DNA of 64,000 nt from Roseivirga sp. UBA6052 (GTDB taxonomy: Bacteria; Bacteroidota; Bacteroidia; Cytophagales; Cyclobacteriaceae), in contig DIYO01000001.1 in NCBI GenBank assembly GCA_002427755.1, positions 868,001 to 932,000 on the forward strand. Direction: 5' to 3'. The translations under genes and the position numbers were made by a program. Shown here one piece after another: positions 51,316 through 61,470 of the stretch. How positions within the stretch are numbered: position 1 is the first letter of the stretch; each line of letters opens with the position of its first letter. Under the pieces are notes generated by a model that ran no database searches, was not told where the DNA came from, and saw nothing but the letters and a program-made list of their open reading frames with translations.

Positions 51316-51322
51316 CCGCCTC

Positions 51323-52531
51323 ATGATAGTGCTGCCGGAAAAACCAGATTTGAACGAAATCAATTACGTTCTACCTGAAGAGAAAATTGCCAAATATCCT
51401 TTAAAGAATAGGTCTGATTCTAAACTCCTAGTTTATGAGAAAGGAGAAATATCGCATAAGGTATTCAATCAAATAGATCAGGTTATTAAACCGAATGCCA
51501 GTCTTTTCTTTAACAATACAAAGGTGATTCCGGCCCGTTTATTCTTTCAGAAAGAAACCGGAGCATACATTGAAATCTTTCTCCTCAAACCGATAGCTCC
51601 CTCGAACATCATGAGTATTGTGATGGAGGAGAGAAAAACTGTCCAATGGCAGTGTATGATTGGTGGACTCAAAAAATGGAAAGATGATCAATCGCTGTTT
51701 CTAAATCTTGAAGACGGCACTGAGAAAGTCGGAATTGAAGCTCAACTTTTGGATAGAGATGCTAAGATCGTCCAATTCAGTTGGGATAACAGCCAGTATT
51801 CATTTGCTGAAATAGTAGAGCTAACAGGGAAAGTACCTCTTCCACCCTATTTGAATCGAGAAGCTGAGGCTGATGATAAGGATAGATATCAAACCGTGTA
51901 CTCAAAAGAAGAGGGAGCTGTTGCTGCGCCTACTGCAGGTCTTCACTTTACAGATGAGGTGCTTGATACTTTAAAAGAAAATGGAGTTAATGAAACAGAA
52001 TTAACGCTGCACGTAAGTGCTGGCACGTTCCAACCCATTAAATCTGAAGATGCCAGAGAACACCCTATGCACTCAGAACAAATGGAAGTAAAGCTAGAAG
52101 CCATTGAAAGTGTAATCCAATCAAGTCAGATTATAGCTGTGGGTACTACTTCTATGAGAACTTTAGAGAGCCTTTACTGGTACGGTGTGCGACTACTTAA
52201 TGGAAATGAAAATTTCGCCATTGAAAAGCTCGAGCTTTACAACAAAAGTGAAGCATTGCCTTCGAGAAAGGAAAGTTTCCAAGCCATCTCTGCATGGATG
52301 AATGAGAAAGGTCTAGCTAAAATTCATGGCACTACGGAGGTCTTTATCATGCCAGGTTACGAATTCAAAGTATGTGATGGGATTATTACCAATTTCCATC
52401 AACCCGACAGTACTTTACTACTTCTTATATCTGCTTTTATAGGAAATGACTGGAAAAACGTGTACCAATCGGCCTTAGAAAACAATTATCGTTTTTTGAG
52501 TTATGGTGATTCTTCAATCTTATTGCCATAA
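51323..52531 (+). CDS. queA: S-adenosylmethionine:tRNA ribosyltransferase-isomerase
   Basis: The 402-residue protein makes epoxyqueuosine in tRNA from preQ1. Conserved blocks include LPEEKIAKYPLKNRSDSKLL near 18, NNTKVIPARL near 64, VAAPTAGLHFT near 202, HVSAGTFQPI near 228, GTTSMRTLES near 274 and the end FHQPDSTLLLL. It is longer than E. coli QueA (356), with an insert near 90-140 that is common in Bacteroidota. Likely leaderless transcript. Confidence 0.94.
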   Translation: MIVLPEKPDLNEINYVLPEEKIAKYPLKNRSDSKLLVYEKGEISHKVFNQIDQVIKPNASLFFNNTKVIPARLFFQKETGAYIEIFLLKPIAPSNIMSIVMEERKTVQWQCMIGGLKKWKDDQSLFLNLEDGTEKVGIEAQLLDRDAKIVQFSWDNSQYSFAEIVELTGKVPLPPYLNREAEADDKDRYQTVYSKEEGAVAAPTAGLHFTDEVLDTLKENGVNETELTLHVSAGTFQPIKSEDAREHPMHSEQMEVKLEAIESVIQSSQIIAVGTTSMRTLESLYWYGVRLLNGNENFAIEKLELYNKSEALPSRKESFQAISAWMNEKGLAKIHGTTEVFIMPGYEFKVCDGIITNFHQPDSTLLLLISAFIGNDWKNVYQSALENNYRFLSYGDSSILLP

Positions 52532-52554
52532 TGCATTTCTGATTATATTCGGAT

Positions 52555-53721
52555 ATGAGTTTTCAAGACACGGGTGAAAGAATCAGCTTCTATCAGCAGC
52601 TCGTAAACTACATCAACGAAAACATCCCATTTTTAGGAGGCGGTTTCAACATTCTTGAGGAATACTTCAGTTACACGGAAATTATCATTCCGTTTTTGAT
52701 CATGTTCCTATTTAATATTGTAGGGAACATCTCAAGATCGCTCCTCATTAATAGAATCTTACCCCGATACATAGAGGATCGTAAAACTGTATTGTCTATA
52801 GGTAATACGACAAAGTATGCCCTACTCTTGATAGGTCTTACCTTCGCCTTATCCACCATTGGCTTAGGCAGTGAGTCCATCTTAAATCAACCACTCTTCG
52901 GAGAAGGTGAAAATGAGGTAAGACTTTTCGACCTCGTACGCGTTATCATTTGGCTTGCACTATTAGTCTTTATTTCCGGTAAGCTAAAGACCGTTTTTGT
53001 AAAGCAGGTAATGTCTCGTTATTCCGATGACATTGGCGTCAGCCAGTCGATTGGTACGATTATCCAATACATATTCATAATCCTAGGGGGCTTTATCGTT
53101 ATTCAGGCCTCTCAAATACATTTAGGTAGCCTAAACCTATTAGCTGGTGCGCTTGGTGTAGGTATTGGTTTTGGGCTCCAAAACATCGCAAATAATTTTA
53201 TTTCGGGTTTAATCATACTCTTTGAACGTCCAATTAAAGTTGGTGATAGAATCGAAGTTGGTGAAGTATCTGGAGATGTAGTAAGGGTATCTCCGCGTGC
53301 TACCACAGTTAATACCAATGATAATATTTCAATGATCATTCCTAATTCGGATGTCATTAACAAACAGGTAATTAATTGGTCTCATAACGACAGGAGAATC
53401 AGGTTTCATATTCCCGTAGGCGTATCTTACAAAGAAGATCCTGCACATATAAAGCAAATATTGCTGGAGGTGGCTGATGGCCACAAAGATGTATTAAAGA
53501 GACCAGCACCAGATGTACTGTTTATCGGTTATGGCGAAAGCTCTCTAGATTTTGATTTATTGGTTTGGACCAACACCTATATAGATAGACCAATAATACT
53601 GAAATCGCAGCTCTATTACTTGATTTTTGAGAAGTTTAAAGAGCATAATGTAGAGATTCCTTATCCTCAAAGAGACCTCCATATCAAATCAGGATTACAC
53701 CAAAAGAATTCATCTAAGTAA
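52555..53721 (+). CDS. MscS-family mechanosensitive channel
   Basis: The 388-residue protein has several N-terminal helices (about 40-60, 85-105, 120-140, 165-185) and the MscS pore helix LLAGALGVGIGFGLQNIANNFISG near 196-219, followed by LFERPIKVGDRIEVG and the cytosolic beta and alpha/beta cage. It releases solutes on hypo-osmotic shock. It starts 23 bases after queA. Confidence 0.92.
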   Translation: MSFQDTGERISFYQQLVNYINENIPFLGGGFNILEEYFSYTEIIIPFLIMFLFNIVGNISRSLLINRILPRYIEDRKTVLSIGNTTKYALLLIGLTFALSTIGLGSESILNQPLFGEGENEVRLFDLVRVIIWLALLVFISGKLKTVFVKQVMSRYSDDIGVSQSIGTIIQYIFIILGGFIVIQASQIHLGSLNLLAGALGVGIGFGLQNIANNFISGLIILFERPIKVGDRIEVGEVSGDVVRVSPRATTVNTNDNISMIIPNSDVINKQVINWSHNDRRIRFHIPVGVSYKEDPAHIKQILLEVADGHKDVLKRPAPDVLFIGYGESSLDFDLLVWTNTYIDRPIILKSQLYYLIFEKFKEHNVEIPYPQRDLHIKSGLHQKNSSK

Positions 53722-53801
53722 TCGTTTTCCTTGTAATAAGCAGATTTGCATAGATCGAAAAAGTAAAATTCATAAATTGGCGCACTTTTAAGTCTTAAAA
53801 G

Positions 53802-55142
53802 ATGAGAGTAATTATTGCGGGGGTTGGTAATGTGGGGTTTCATTTGGCCAAACTTTTAAGTCAAGAAGGACAAGACATAGTACTTATTGACAAGGCACCA
53901 GACAAGCTTAAGCAAGCAAGTAATTCGCTTGATGCAGCTATTATTAAAGGTACATCTACTTCCTATGCTGTATTAGAAGAAGCAGATGTAGCTAATGCAG
54001 ATTTGCTTATTGCCGTTACTTCCTCAGAAGAAACCAACATAGCTACTTCCATTATTGCCAAACACCTCGGTGCTAAGCGTACAGTAGCAAGAATATCAAA
54101 CACAGAGTTCGTTTATCAGAAAGACAAGCTCAATCTGAAACATCTAGGAATAGATGATATTATTTCTCCAGAATCGCTTGCAGCTCGAGAGATCAAAAGA
54201 CTCTTGAAAGAAGTAGCCGTTACAGATAGTTTCGATTTTGAAAAAGGCTTGCTTCAACTGGTTGGGGTCAACATTGATGAGAAAAGCCCATTGAAAGGTA
54301 AAACGATGCTAGAGGTTGCCAAAATCAACCCTGATCAAACCTTTATGACCGTGGCGATTCTTAGAGATAATGAGACCATTATCCCCTATGGTGACACTAA
54401 ATTTGAGCTGAATGATCACGCCTACTTTATTGCTCAACCTGAGGGCGTTGAAAAACTTCTCTTTCTAACAGGAAAAAAGAAGGAAGGTGTAAAGAGTATT
54501 ATGATCCTTGGTGGCTCTCGCGTTGGATTCCATACTGCTCGCTTGCTTAGTCAACGATACAATGTGAAGCTTATCGAAAGAGATCCTCAAAAATGCTTTG
54601 AACTGGCCGATCAGCTTCCTGATGCCATGATCATCAATGGTGATGGTAGAAATGTAGAGTTGCTAGAGGAAGAGAATATAGGAGACGTGGATGCTTTCAT
54701 TGCTGTAACTGGCGATTCAGAAACCAACATCATCTCTTGCCTTGTGGCTAAGAAGATGGGTGTTAAAAAGACTATCTCTATGGTTGAAAACATGGATTAC
54801 ATTCACCTAAGTCAGAGTATTGGTGTGGATACCATGATCAACAAGAAACTTATCGCTGCTAACTTTATTTTCCGACACATCAGAAAAGGTGAAATCCTTT
54901 CAATTGCCAGTATACATGGTGTAGATGCAGAGATTTTGGAATTCGAGGTACAGGAAAACTCAAAGATTACAGCTCAAGAACTAAGAAATCTTGATTTCCC
55001 AAAATCAGCTATTATTGGTGGTGTAATAAGAGATGGCAAAGGATTGACCACTCCTGGTAATTTTAAATTCGCAACAAAAGATAGAGTAGTTGTCTTATCA
55101 AGACCTGAATGTATTCAAAAGGTAGAGTCCTACTTCATCTAA
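53802..55142 (+). CDS. trkA: Trk potassium uptake regulatory subunit TrkA
   Basis: The 446-residue protein has two tandem RCK modules: a Rossmann NAD domain (GVGNVGFHLAKLLSQEG, 7-23), a TrkA-C domain, then a second NAD domain beginning MILGGSRVGFHTARLL near 228 and a second TrkA-C. It gates the TrkH channel in response to nucleotides. The gene is 7 bases upstream of trkH, so the pair is one operon. Confidence 0.95.
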   Translation: MRVIIAGVGNVGFHLAKLLSQEGQDIVLIDKAPDKLKQASNSLDAAIIKGTSTSYAVLEEADVANADLLIAVTSSEETNIATSIIAKHLGAKRTVARISNTEFVYQKDKLNLKHLGIDDIISPESLAAREIKRLLKEVAVTDSFDFEKGLLQLVGVNIDEKSPLKGKTMLEVAKINPDQTFMTVAILRDNETIIPYGDTKFELNDHAYFIAQPEGVEKLLFLTGKKKEGVKSIMILGGSRVGFHTARLLSQRYNVKLIERDPQKCFELADQLPDAMIINGDGRNVELLEEENIGDVDAFIAVTGDSETNIISCLVAKKMGVKKTISMVENMDYIHLSQSIGVDTMINKKLIAANFIFRHIRKGEILSIASIHGVDAEILEFEVQENSKITAQELRNLDFPKSAIIGGVIRDGKGLTTPGNFKFATKDRVVVLSRPECIQKVESYFI

Positions 55143-55149
55143 TCCCTGC

Positions 55150-56607
55150 ATGAGATTCAATTTTAGTGCAATAGGAAATATTCTAGGTTACCTCCTCATT
55201 ATTAACGGAGGTTTCATGGCTACATGCTTGCCTATCTCCTTTTACTATAAAGAAGATGATTGGCTCGCGATACTAATATCTAGTGTAGTGACCCTTGGCG
55301 CAGGTTTAGGGCTTCGGTTTGCCACTAGAAAACGTGAAAATCGAGACCTTAAGAAGAAGGATGGATATTTGATTGTAACGCTGGGTTGGATTGTGATGTC
55401 TTTTTTTGGTGCCATGCCCTATCTCATTAGTGGTGAAATTCCGACATTGACTGGCGCATTCTTTGAGACCATTTCTGGCTACACGACAACAGGTGCCTCT
55501 ATCTTAACCGATATTGAAGCTGTTTCAAAAGGGATTCTCTTCTGGAGGAGTTTAACCCAGTGGATTGGTGGTATGGGTATTATTGTATTAGCCCTTGCTA
55601 TTCTTCCATTCTTAGGCATTGGGGGAATGCAGCTTTTCGTAGCAGAAGCTCCGGGAATTACCCCGGACAAGCTTCAACCTAGAATTCAAGAAACAGCCAA
55701 AAGACTTTGGTTCCTTTATGTAGGCTTAACGCTTTTTGAAGCCGTATTGCTTTTCTTCGCTGGTATGGGCCCTTATGATGCGATTAATCATGCCTTGACC
55801 ACAATGGCCACTGGTGGCTTTAGTACCAAAAATGCCAGTATCGCGCACTTCGACTCACCGTTGATTCAGTATATTATCATCTTCTTTATGTTCCTGGCAG
55901 GTACGAGTTTTACACTCACCTATTTCACTCTGAAAAGGAATTTTAAAAAGATCATTAAGAATGAGGAGTTCATTGTTTATTCTCTTTTCATTCTGAGCAT
56001 AACTGTAATTGTATCAGTAACACTTTTGGTAATGAAAGGTATGCCTATAGAGCAGGCCTTTAGAGATTCACTTTTCCAAGTAGTGAGTTTAGTAACAACA
56101 ACTGGATTTGTATCAGCAGATTATACGCAGTGGGCGAACTTCTTAACCATTGTTTTCTTTGTGCTACTTTTTGTTGGAGGCTCAGCAGGATCAACAGCTG
56201 GTGGAGTAAAGGTTATTAGACACATCGTGCTCTTCAAGAACTCATTTCTTGAATTGAAACGTCAACTACACCCTTCTGCCGTAATGCCTGTTCGAATTAG
56301 CGGTAGAGCAATTGATGGTCAAATCGTATTCAATGTTCTGGCCTTCATTATGATCTATATTTTGGTTTTCCTTGTTGGCGTAGTACTACTATCTTCTATG
56401 GACATAGACTTTGACACGGCCTTTGGAGCGGTTGCTACCACCCTAGGTAATGTTGGTCCAGGCATTGGAGATGTTGGCCCAGTAGATAATTTTGCCGGTA
56501 TGCCTATGGCCGGAAAATGGCTTCTGTCATTCCTAATGCTCTTAGGAAGATTAGAGCTCTTTACAGTTCTAATGCTATTATCCCCTCATTTCTGGAAAAA
56601 GGGTTAA
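55150..56607 (+). CDS. trkH: Trk potassium uptake channel subunit TrkH
   Basis: The 485-residue membrane protein has four pore-loop repeats of the K+ channel type, with selectivity filters near TTTGAS, ATGGFS, TTTGFVS and TTLGNVGPG. This is the superfamily-of-K-transporters layout. With TrkA it imports K+. It converges with YceI, with a 4-base overlap. Confidence 0.95.
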   Translation: MRFNFSAIGNILGYLLIINGGFMATCLPISFYYKEDDWLAILISSVVTLGAGLGLRFATRKRENRDLKKKDGYLIVTLGWIVMSFFGAMPYLISGEIPTLTGAFFETISGYTTTGASILTDIEAVSKGILFWRSLTQWIGGMGIIVLALAILPFLGIGGMQLFVAEAPGITPDKLQPRIQETAKRLWFLYVGLTLFEAVLLFFAGMGPYDAINHALTTMATGGFSTKNASIAHFDSPLIQYIIIFFMFLAGTSFTLTYFTLKRNFKKIIKNEEFIVYSLFILSITVIVSVTLLVMKGMPIEQAFRDSLFQVVSLVTTTGFVSADYTQWANFLTIVFFVLLFVGGSAGSTAGGVKVIRHIVLFKNSFLELKRQLHPSAVMPVRISGRAIDGQIVFNVLAFIMIYILVFLVGVVLLSSMDIDFDTAFGAVATTLGNVGPGIGDVGPVDNFAGMPMAGKWLLSFLMLLGRLELFTVLMLLSPHFWKKG

Positions 56608-57185
56608 TTATCAGAAGACGCTTCTTTCTCAAAGGTTAAATAGAATTCAATACCCACCACATCGCTCGTACGAAGAGTACCAGCTAAAGCAACCGGAGGC
56701 TCTATACCGAAGTCCGTCATTTTAAAGGAGGTGGTGCCTTGAATGTCAATAAGGTCTCCATTCAATTCGTAAGAGACTATGAATTTTAACTTTCTGGTAT
56801 TGCCCTTAGCTGTGAAGTCGCCCCAAGCCTCCAATTTACCTTCAGCATTTGTTTTCAATTCCTTTAAGTCAAAACTGATCATAGGTGTATTCTCAGTATC
56901 TAAGGCCCTGCGTGTATTTCTATCCATAATGCCTTTTCCACTTTCTAAATCCTCGCCTTTAAACTCAATGCTGAAATCTTGTACCTGAGCTAATTCTCCA
57001 TTTTCAATGGTAAACAAACCTTGTCCTGTTGCAGCTGTAGTTACCATTTCCCAATTATGCAATGTTGAAGTACCAAAGACAATAAGTTCTTGATCTGCCG
57101 TAAGCAAATACTTCGATTGCCCGAAGGCAGTAAAAGTTGAACAGACGATTAAAAATGAGAGCAGAAGTCGGATTGATGTTTTCAT
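56604..57185 (-). CDS. YceI-family secreted lipid-binding-like protein
   Basis: The 193-residue protein has a signal peptide (MKTSIRLLLSFLIVCSTFTAFGQ) and the YceI lipocalin-like barrel: FGTSTLHNWEM near 38, FTAKGNTRKLKFIVSYEL near 124 and the final EFYLTFEK strand. YceI proteins bind isoprenoid chains or similar lipids in the periplasm. An FNR-like palindrome lies upstream at 57240-57253. Confidence 0.88.
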   Translation of the reverse strand: MKTSIRLLLSFLIVCSTFTAFGQSKYLLTADQELIVFGTSTLHNWEMVTTAATGQGLFTIENGELAQVQDFSIEFKGEDLESGKGIMDRNTRRALDTENTPMISFDLKELKTNAEGKLEAWGDFTAKGNTRKLKFIVSYELNGDLIDIQGTTSFKMTDFGIEPPVALAGTLRTSDVVGIEFYLTFEKEASSDN

Positions 57186-57239
57186 GGCATTAGTCTTTTT
57201 CTAATGACATGAATGTATTTAATACTTTCAAAGATTGGT

Positions 57240-57253
57240 TTGACTCAAATCAA
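57240..57253. promoter_or_regulatory. FNR/CRP-like palindrome upstream of the YceI gene
   Basis: TTGACTCAAATCAA has the TTGAY-N4-ATCAA form, one base from the FNR consensus TTGAT-N4-ATCAA. It lies 55 bases upstream of the YceI start. Short sites arise by chance, so confidence is low. Confidence 0.25.
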
Positions 57254-57281
57254 TCCATAACATGACCTTAATCAGTTGAGG

Positions 57282-57509
57282 TCAGAATCCAAAAAGACCT
57301 CTCTTCTCTTTGGCAGTAAAACCGGCATCTTCTACTGATTTGACAACCGCTTCTTTATCAATTGACTCACCTTGAACGGTAAGAACTTTCTTATCAGAGT
57401 TTAAATCAACCTCCCAATTCTCAACAAAATCTAGCTGACTCATATGCTCTGAAAGTGTAGCTACACATCCTTCACACTTTAGACTTGTTTCAAATTTGGC
57501 CTTTTTCAT
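57282..57509 (-). CDS. Heavy-metal-associated (HMA) domain protein
   Basis: I chose ATG 57509 (75 residues), matching HMA-domain length; the earlier ATG at 57542 adds a basic extension. The metal-binding motif is KCEGC (Cys12, Cys15), not the usual MxCxxC. The pattern MKKAKFETSLKCEGCVATLSEHMSQ resembles copper chaperones with a variant loop. It is divergent from the helicase. Confidence 0.82.
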   Translation of the reverse strand: MKKAKFETSLKCEGCVATLSEHMSQLDFVENWEVDLNSDKKVLTVQGESIDKEAVVKSVEDAGFTAKEKRGLFGF

Positions 57510-57577
57510 ACCTATTGAGCGTTTGTTCTTACTATATTTCAATTCTAAACAGAAACTACCGATAAATTAGTTCTAAT

Positions 57578-58783
57578 TTGACTTTTTCCGATCTAAATCT
57601 GCATGCCGATATCCTTTCGGGACTAGATGCGATGGGCTTCGAAAACCCAACACCAATTCAAGAACAGGCAATCCCTATCATTTTGGGGAACAAAGACCTA
57701 ATAGGGTGTGCCCAAACAGGAACTGGGAAAACAGCAGCTTTCTTGTTACCGTTAATGCACAAGATTGCTGAGAACGAGATACCTGATGATACCATCGACA
57801 CCATCATCATTTGTCCTACTCGAGAACTAGCCATGCAAATTGATCAGCAATTAGAAGGTCTGAGCTATTTTTCAGGGGTAACCTCTATACCAATTTATGG
57901 AGGTGGATCTGGAGATGACTTTGCCAAAGAAAAAAATGCCTTGGCCAAAGGAACTCATGTCGTGGTAGGAACACCTGGTAAACTAATCTCTCATTTAAAC
58001 CTTGGCTATGTAAAAGTAGACCAGCTTAAACACCTAGTGCTTGATGAAGCCGACCGGATGCTAGATATGGGATTCCATGAAGACATCATGCGCATTATCA
58101 ATCATTTACCGAAAGAACGTCAAAACCTAATGTTCTCGGCTACCATGCCTCCAAAAATCAGAGCATTGGCTAAAGACATCTTACAAGAGCCGGAAGAGAT
58201 TAATATATCCATATCAAAACCGGCAGAAAAAATCGTACAAGTGGCCTTTAATGCCTACGATGCTCAAAAGGTAGACTTGGTTAAACACCTACTTAGATAT
58301 AATGACATACCAAGCTTGGTCATTTTTGCCTCAAGAAAGAGTAAAGTCCGTGAGCTAACGAAAGCGCTACAAAAGGAAGGGATGAATGCTAAAGGCATTT
58401 CGAGCGACTTAGAGCAATCTGAAAGAGAGGCTATGCTTAGAGAATTCAAACATAGATCTCTCCAGATCTTGGTGGCTACCGATGTGATCTCTAGAGGTAT
58501 TGATATCGACAACATTGATATGGTTATCAACTTTGATGTACCCAATGATGCCGCTGACTACATCCACAGAATTGGTAGAACAGCCAGAGCTTCATCTGAA
58601 GGTGAGGCAGTGACCTTTATCAATGAAGAAGACCAAGAGAAATTCTTGAAGATTGAAGAATTGATGGAAAGAGAAGTGCGTAAGGTACCTAACCCTTCTT
58701 CTATTGGTGATGGGCCGGAATACGCCCCTAGAAAACGAAACGGCAGATCTAATAAAAAGCGTTTCTACAAGAAGAGACGTTAA
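57578..58783 (+). CDS. DEAD-box RNA helicase (TTG start)
   Basis: The 401-residue protein has the Q motif (ENPTPIQEQAIP), Walker A AQTGTGKT, PTRELA, VVGTPGKL, DEAD in LVLDEADRMLD, SAT and HRIGRTAR, and a basic tail (RKRNGRSNKKRFYKKRR) for RNA binding. The family start MTFSDLNLH is read only from TTG 57578; an in-frame stop lies at 57563 and the next ATG would remove part of the Q motif. Likely role: RNA remodelling (RhlE/CsdA-like). Confidence 0.93.
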   Translation: MTFSDLNLHADILSGLDAMGFENPTPIQEQAIPIILGNKDLIGCAQTGTGKTAAFLLPLMHKIAENEIPDDTIDTIIICPTRELAMQIDQQLEGLSYFSGVTSIPIYGGGSGDDFAKEKNALAKGTHVVVGTPGKLISHLNLGYVKVDQLKHLVLDEADRMLDMGFHEDIMRIINHLPKERQNLMFSATMPPKIRALAKDILQEPEEINISISKPAEKIVQVAFNAYDAQKVDLVKHLLRYNDIPSLVIFASRKSKVRELTKALQKEGMNAKGISSDLEQSEREAMLREFKHRSLQILVATDVISRGIDIDNIDMVINFDVPNDAADYIHRIGRTARASSEGEAVTFINEEDQEKFLKIEELMEREVRKVPNPSSIGDGPEYAPRKRNGRSNKKRFYKKRR

Positions 58784-58824
58784 GACCGCCCTTTCCTATT
58801 TTAGAATATTGATCATACGATTTA

Positions 58825-61290
58825 CTATTCAGACCTCAGCGTTCTTACTGGGTTGAGTCTAGCCGATTTAACTGTCTGAAAACTGATAGTACCTAGAGCT
58901 ATTACGCCAACTAAAACCAGTGTAACAGCAAAAAATAGCCAGTTAATAGCGACTCTATTTTCGAAAGATTGCAACCAAGAATCCATAGCGAAGTATACCA
59001 ACGGCCAAGCTATGATATTGGCAATGCCAATGATTATCAAGTACTCTTTTGATTGTAGCATGAAAATGCTCTTTACTGTAGCTCCTAAAACTTTTCGAAT
59101 ACCAACTTCCTTCTGTTTTTGCATAGCTGAGAATGAGGACAGTCCAAACAAACCCAAGCAACCAATAACAATCGCCAGTATCGAAAATGCTGAGAACAAA
59201 GATTGAAACTGCTCTTCTGACCTGTACTGCCTGTCAAAAAATTGATCTAAGAAAAAGAAATCAAAAGGATTACCAGCATAGACATAGTTCCAGACCGACT
59301 CTATATCGGCAATTGCTGCTTGCGCAGACTTAGCATCTACTCTTATCAAGAAATACTCTGCCCAGAACCTATTGAGTACAAAGACAGTTGGCGCTGCTTT
59401 TACCTTAAGCGACTCATGATTATAATCTTCAACCACTCCAATCACAAGTGCTGTGGCATCAAAAGTCTCTATTGTAATGGCCTTGTTAATAATCTCTTCA
59501 GGGTCTTTAAATCCTAAAGCTGAAACAGCAGATCTTGTTACCAATAGTGCCGTATCCAAATCTCTTGGGAATTCCCTTGAGAAATTCCTGCCGGCAACAA
59601 TCTCCATTCCTAACGTCTCCAATAGATCATAATCTCCACCTGCAAATTGTAAAGGATAAGTCTCTCCAGCAGGCTTATTGTAGCTTCTTGCATCCGCTTG
59701 AAAACGCAGTTTCTTACCGGGCACAACACCACTGCTAGTAGCTTGAAGAACACCAGGCTTTTGCTTTAACTGCTCTAGAAAATTGGTTATTTGCCTATTC
59801 CTGCCGCCATCCGTAGTATCTGCTATAGCGGCTCTTTCCACAACAATAACTTGTTCTTTATCAAAACCTAAATCGGCCTCTTTCATGTAGTTCATTTGCT
59901 CTCTTACCACCAACGTACCAATAATTAATGCAGCAGATGTTGCAAATTGAAATATCACTAGCCCCTTTCTTAACAAGACACCAGAATTACTATTTCTGAA
60001 CTTGCCTTTTAAAGTGCTCACAGGCTTAAAAGAAGAGAGCACAAAGGCCGGATAGATTCCAGATAAGAACGAACCTGTTAATAAAATTGCGGTAGCTAAA
60101 AGCCAGAAGAAGTCACTACTCCAAACAGAAACGGTTTTGGGAATACCGCTTACTTCCAAAAACGTAGGAAGTATAGCAGTAACCATACCTAATGCAAGGG
60201 TCATGGCCAATGCATTAATTGTAAAAGATTCAATTAGAAACTGATAAATCAGCTGCTGTTTCTGAGAGCCTAGTACTTTTCTAATACCTACTTCTTTGGC
60301 TCTATCTAAAGACCTTGCCGTAGCGAGGTTTATGTAATTAACCCAAGCAATTACGATGATAAAAACTGCAATTACCGTTAAGAAAATGATAGATTCTCCA
60401 TCTCCATTTTGCTCTGCCTCATCAGCTAATTGACTAACCAAATGGATTCTTTGCAGAGGTTGTAAGTACATTTTGTGTGCAGCATTCCTTTCTGCTAGTT
60501 CAGGCATATAGCTGCTGATCATTGCTGGAAACTTAGCTTCCAAAGCTTTAATGTCAGTTCCAGGCAAAACCTCTATGTAGGAATAAAAGTCTTTTCGCAC
60601 CCAACCATCTCTATATCGTCTTGGAGCCCCATCGAATCTTCCGTATAGTGTTGAAGTCGATATTAATGCGTCATATTTTAGATGACTATTAGAAGGTACA
60701 TCCTTATAAACCCCAGTTACCAAGCAGTTTTCGTTGTTGAAGTCATCGTCTCTTAATCGAAGTCTCTTCCTCATTGGATTATCATCCCCGAAATACTTTT
60801 TAGCTGTACTTTCTGAAATGACAATTGTGAATGGATCCTTTAAGGCAGTCTCAGCATCTCCTGCTATCATCTCTGCTGAGAACATTTCTAAGAACGTGGG
60901 ACTCGCATATAAAAACCTTCGGTGCTTAATCTTTACAGGTTCCCCCATTCCCTCTTCATACGTAATGACCACGTTATTCTTAGAGCCCATATTATATGCA
61001 TGTGCCCAACCAACAACCTCCGGAAAGTCCTTTACCATAGTCGGTCCTACAGGAGGATAATTCTCTGCACTGTGATATACATCTTCACCATTCAGGTCAT
61101 AGGCCAAGCTTACTCTGTATTTGTTCTGGGCATTGTCAACAAAACCGTCATAAGAGGATTCGAAATGAACGTAGAAGGCAATAAGTAATGCCCCACATAT
61201 ACCTATTGAAAGACCGAAAATATTAATGAAAGAATAGACTTTATTCTTTAGCAGCGCCCTAAGGGCTGTTTTGAAGTTGTTTTTGAGCAT
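58825..61290 (-). CDS. FtsX/MacB-type ABC permease
   Basis: I chose ATG 61290 (821 residues), where MLKNNFKTALRALLKNKVYSFINIFG matches the family start. The protein has two MacB_PCD periplasmic domains and two FtsX cores: helices near 20-40, 285-310, 335-360, 375-400, then 425-450 and the final FtsX set from about 690. EVGIRKVLGSQKQQL and QKEVGIRKVLGA are the coupling-helix motifs. No ATPase gene is nearby. It is divergent from a related permease at 61471. Confidence 0.9.
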   Translation of the reverse strand: MLKNNFKTALRALLKNKVYSFINIFGLSIGICGALLIAFYVHFESSYDGFVDNAQNKYRVSLAYDLNGEDVYHSAENYPPVGPTMVKDFPEVVGWAHAYNMGSKNNVVITYEEGMGEPVKIKHRRFLYASPTFLEMFSAEMIAGDAETALKDPFTIVISESTAKKYFGDDNPMRKRLRLRDDDFNNENCLVTGVYKDVPSNSHLKYDALISTSTLYGRFDGAPRRYRDGWVRKDFYSYIEVLPGTDIKALEAKFPAMISSYMPELAERNAAHKMYLQPLQRIHLVSQLADEAEQNGDGESIIFLTVIAVFIIVIAWVNYINLATARSLDRAKEVGIRKVLGSQKQQLIYQFLIESFTINALAMTLALGMVTAILPTFLEVSGIPKTVSVWSSDFFWLLATAILLTGSFLSGIYPAFVLSSFKPVSTLKGKFRNSNSGVLLRKGLVIFQFATSAALIIGTLVVREQMNYMKEADLGFDKEQVIVVERAAIADTTDGGRNRQITNFLEQLKQKPGVLQATSSGVVPGKKLRFQADARSYNKPAGETYPLQFAGGDYDLLETLGMEIVAGRNFSREFPRDLDTALLVTRSAVSALGFKDPEEIINKAITIETFDATALVIGVVEDYNHESLKVKAAPTVFVLNRFWAEYFLIRVDAKSAQAAIADIESVWNYVYAGNPFDFFFLDQFFDRQYRSEEQFQSLFSAFSILAIVIGCLGLFGLSSFSAMQKQKEVGIRKVLGATVKSIFMLQSKEYLIIIGIANIIAWPLVYFAMDSWLQSFENRVAINWLFFAVTLVLVGVIALGTISFQTVKSARLNPVRTLRSE

Positions 61291-61470
61291 GACCGTTGAC
61301 GTTTTATAGGTAGACTTAGAATTGTTGTTAAGGTTACACCTCAACGAATAAAACTTCTAATTCCGTACAAATCCGATCAAGCCCGCAATTGAAACGCTTA
61401 CCATTTTTTGAACTTATCCAGCATCTTTTGGACTCATCTTTACATTACCAAAAACTCAAAAACGATTTAG

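Noticed and set aside
51023..51322. Possible preQ1 riboswitch before queA
   Set aside because: No preQ1 aptamer core or pseudoknot could be recognised, and the -7 box lies 7 bases before the ATG, leaving no room for a 5' leader.
60734..61060. 108-residue plus-strand frame opposite the FtsX permease
   Set aside because: It mirrors the coding constraint of the permease; no start context, promoter or family match.
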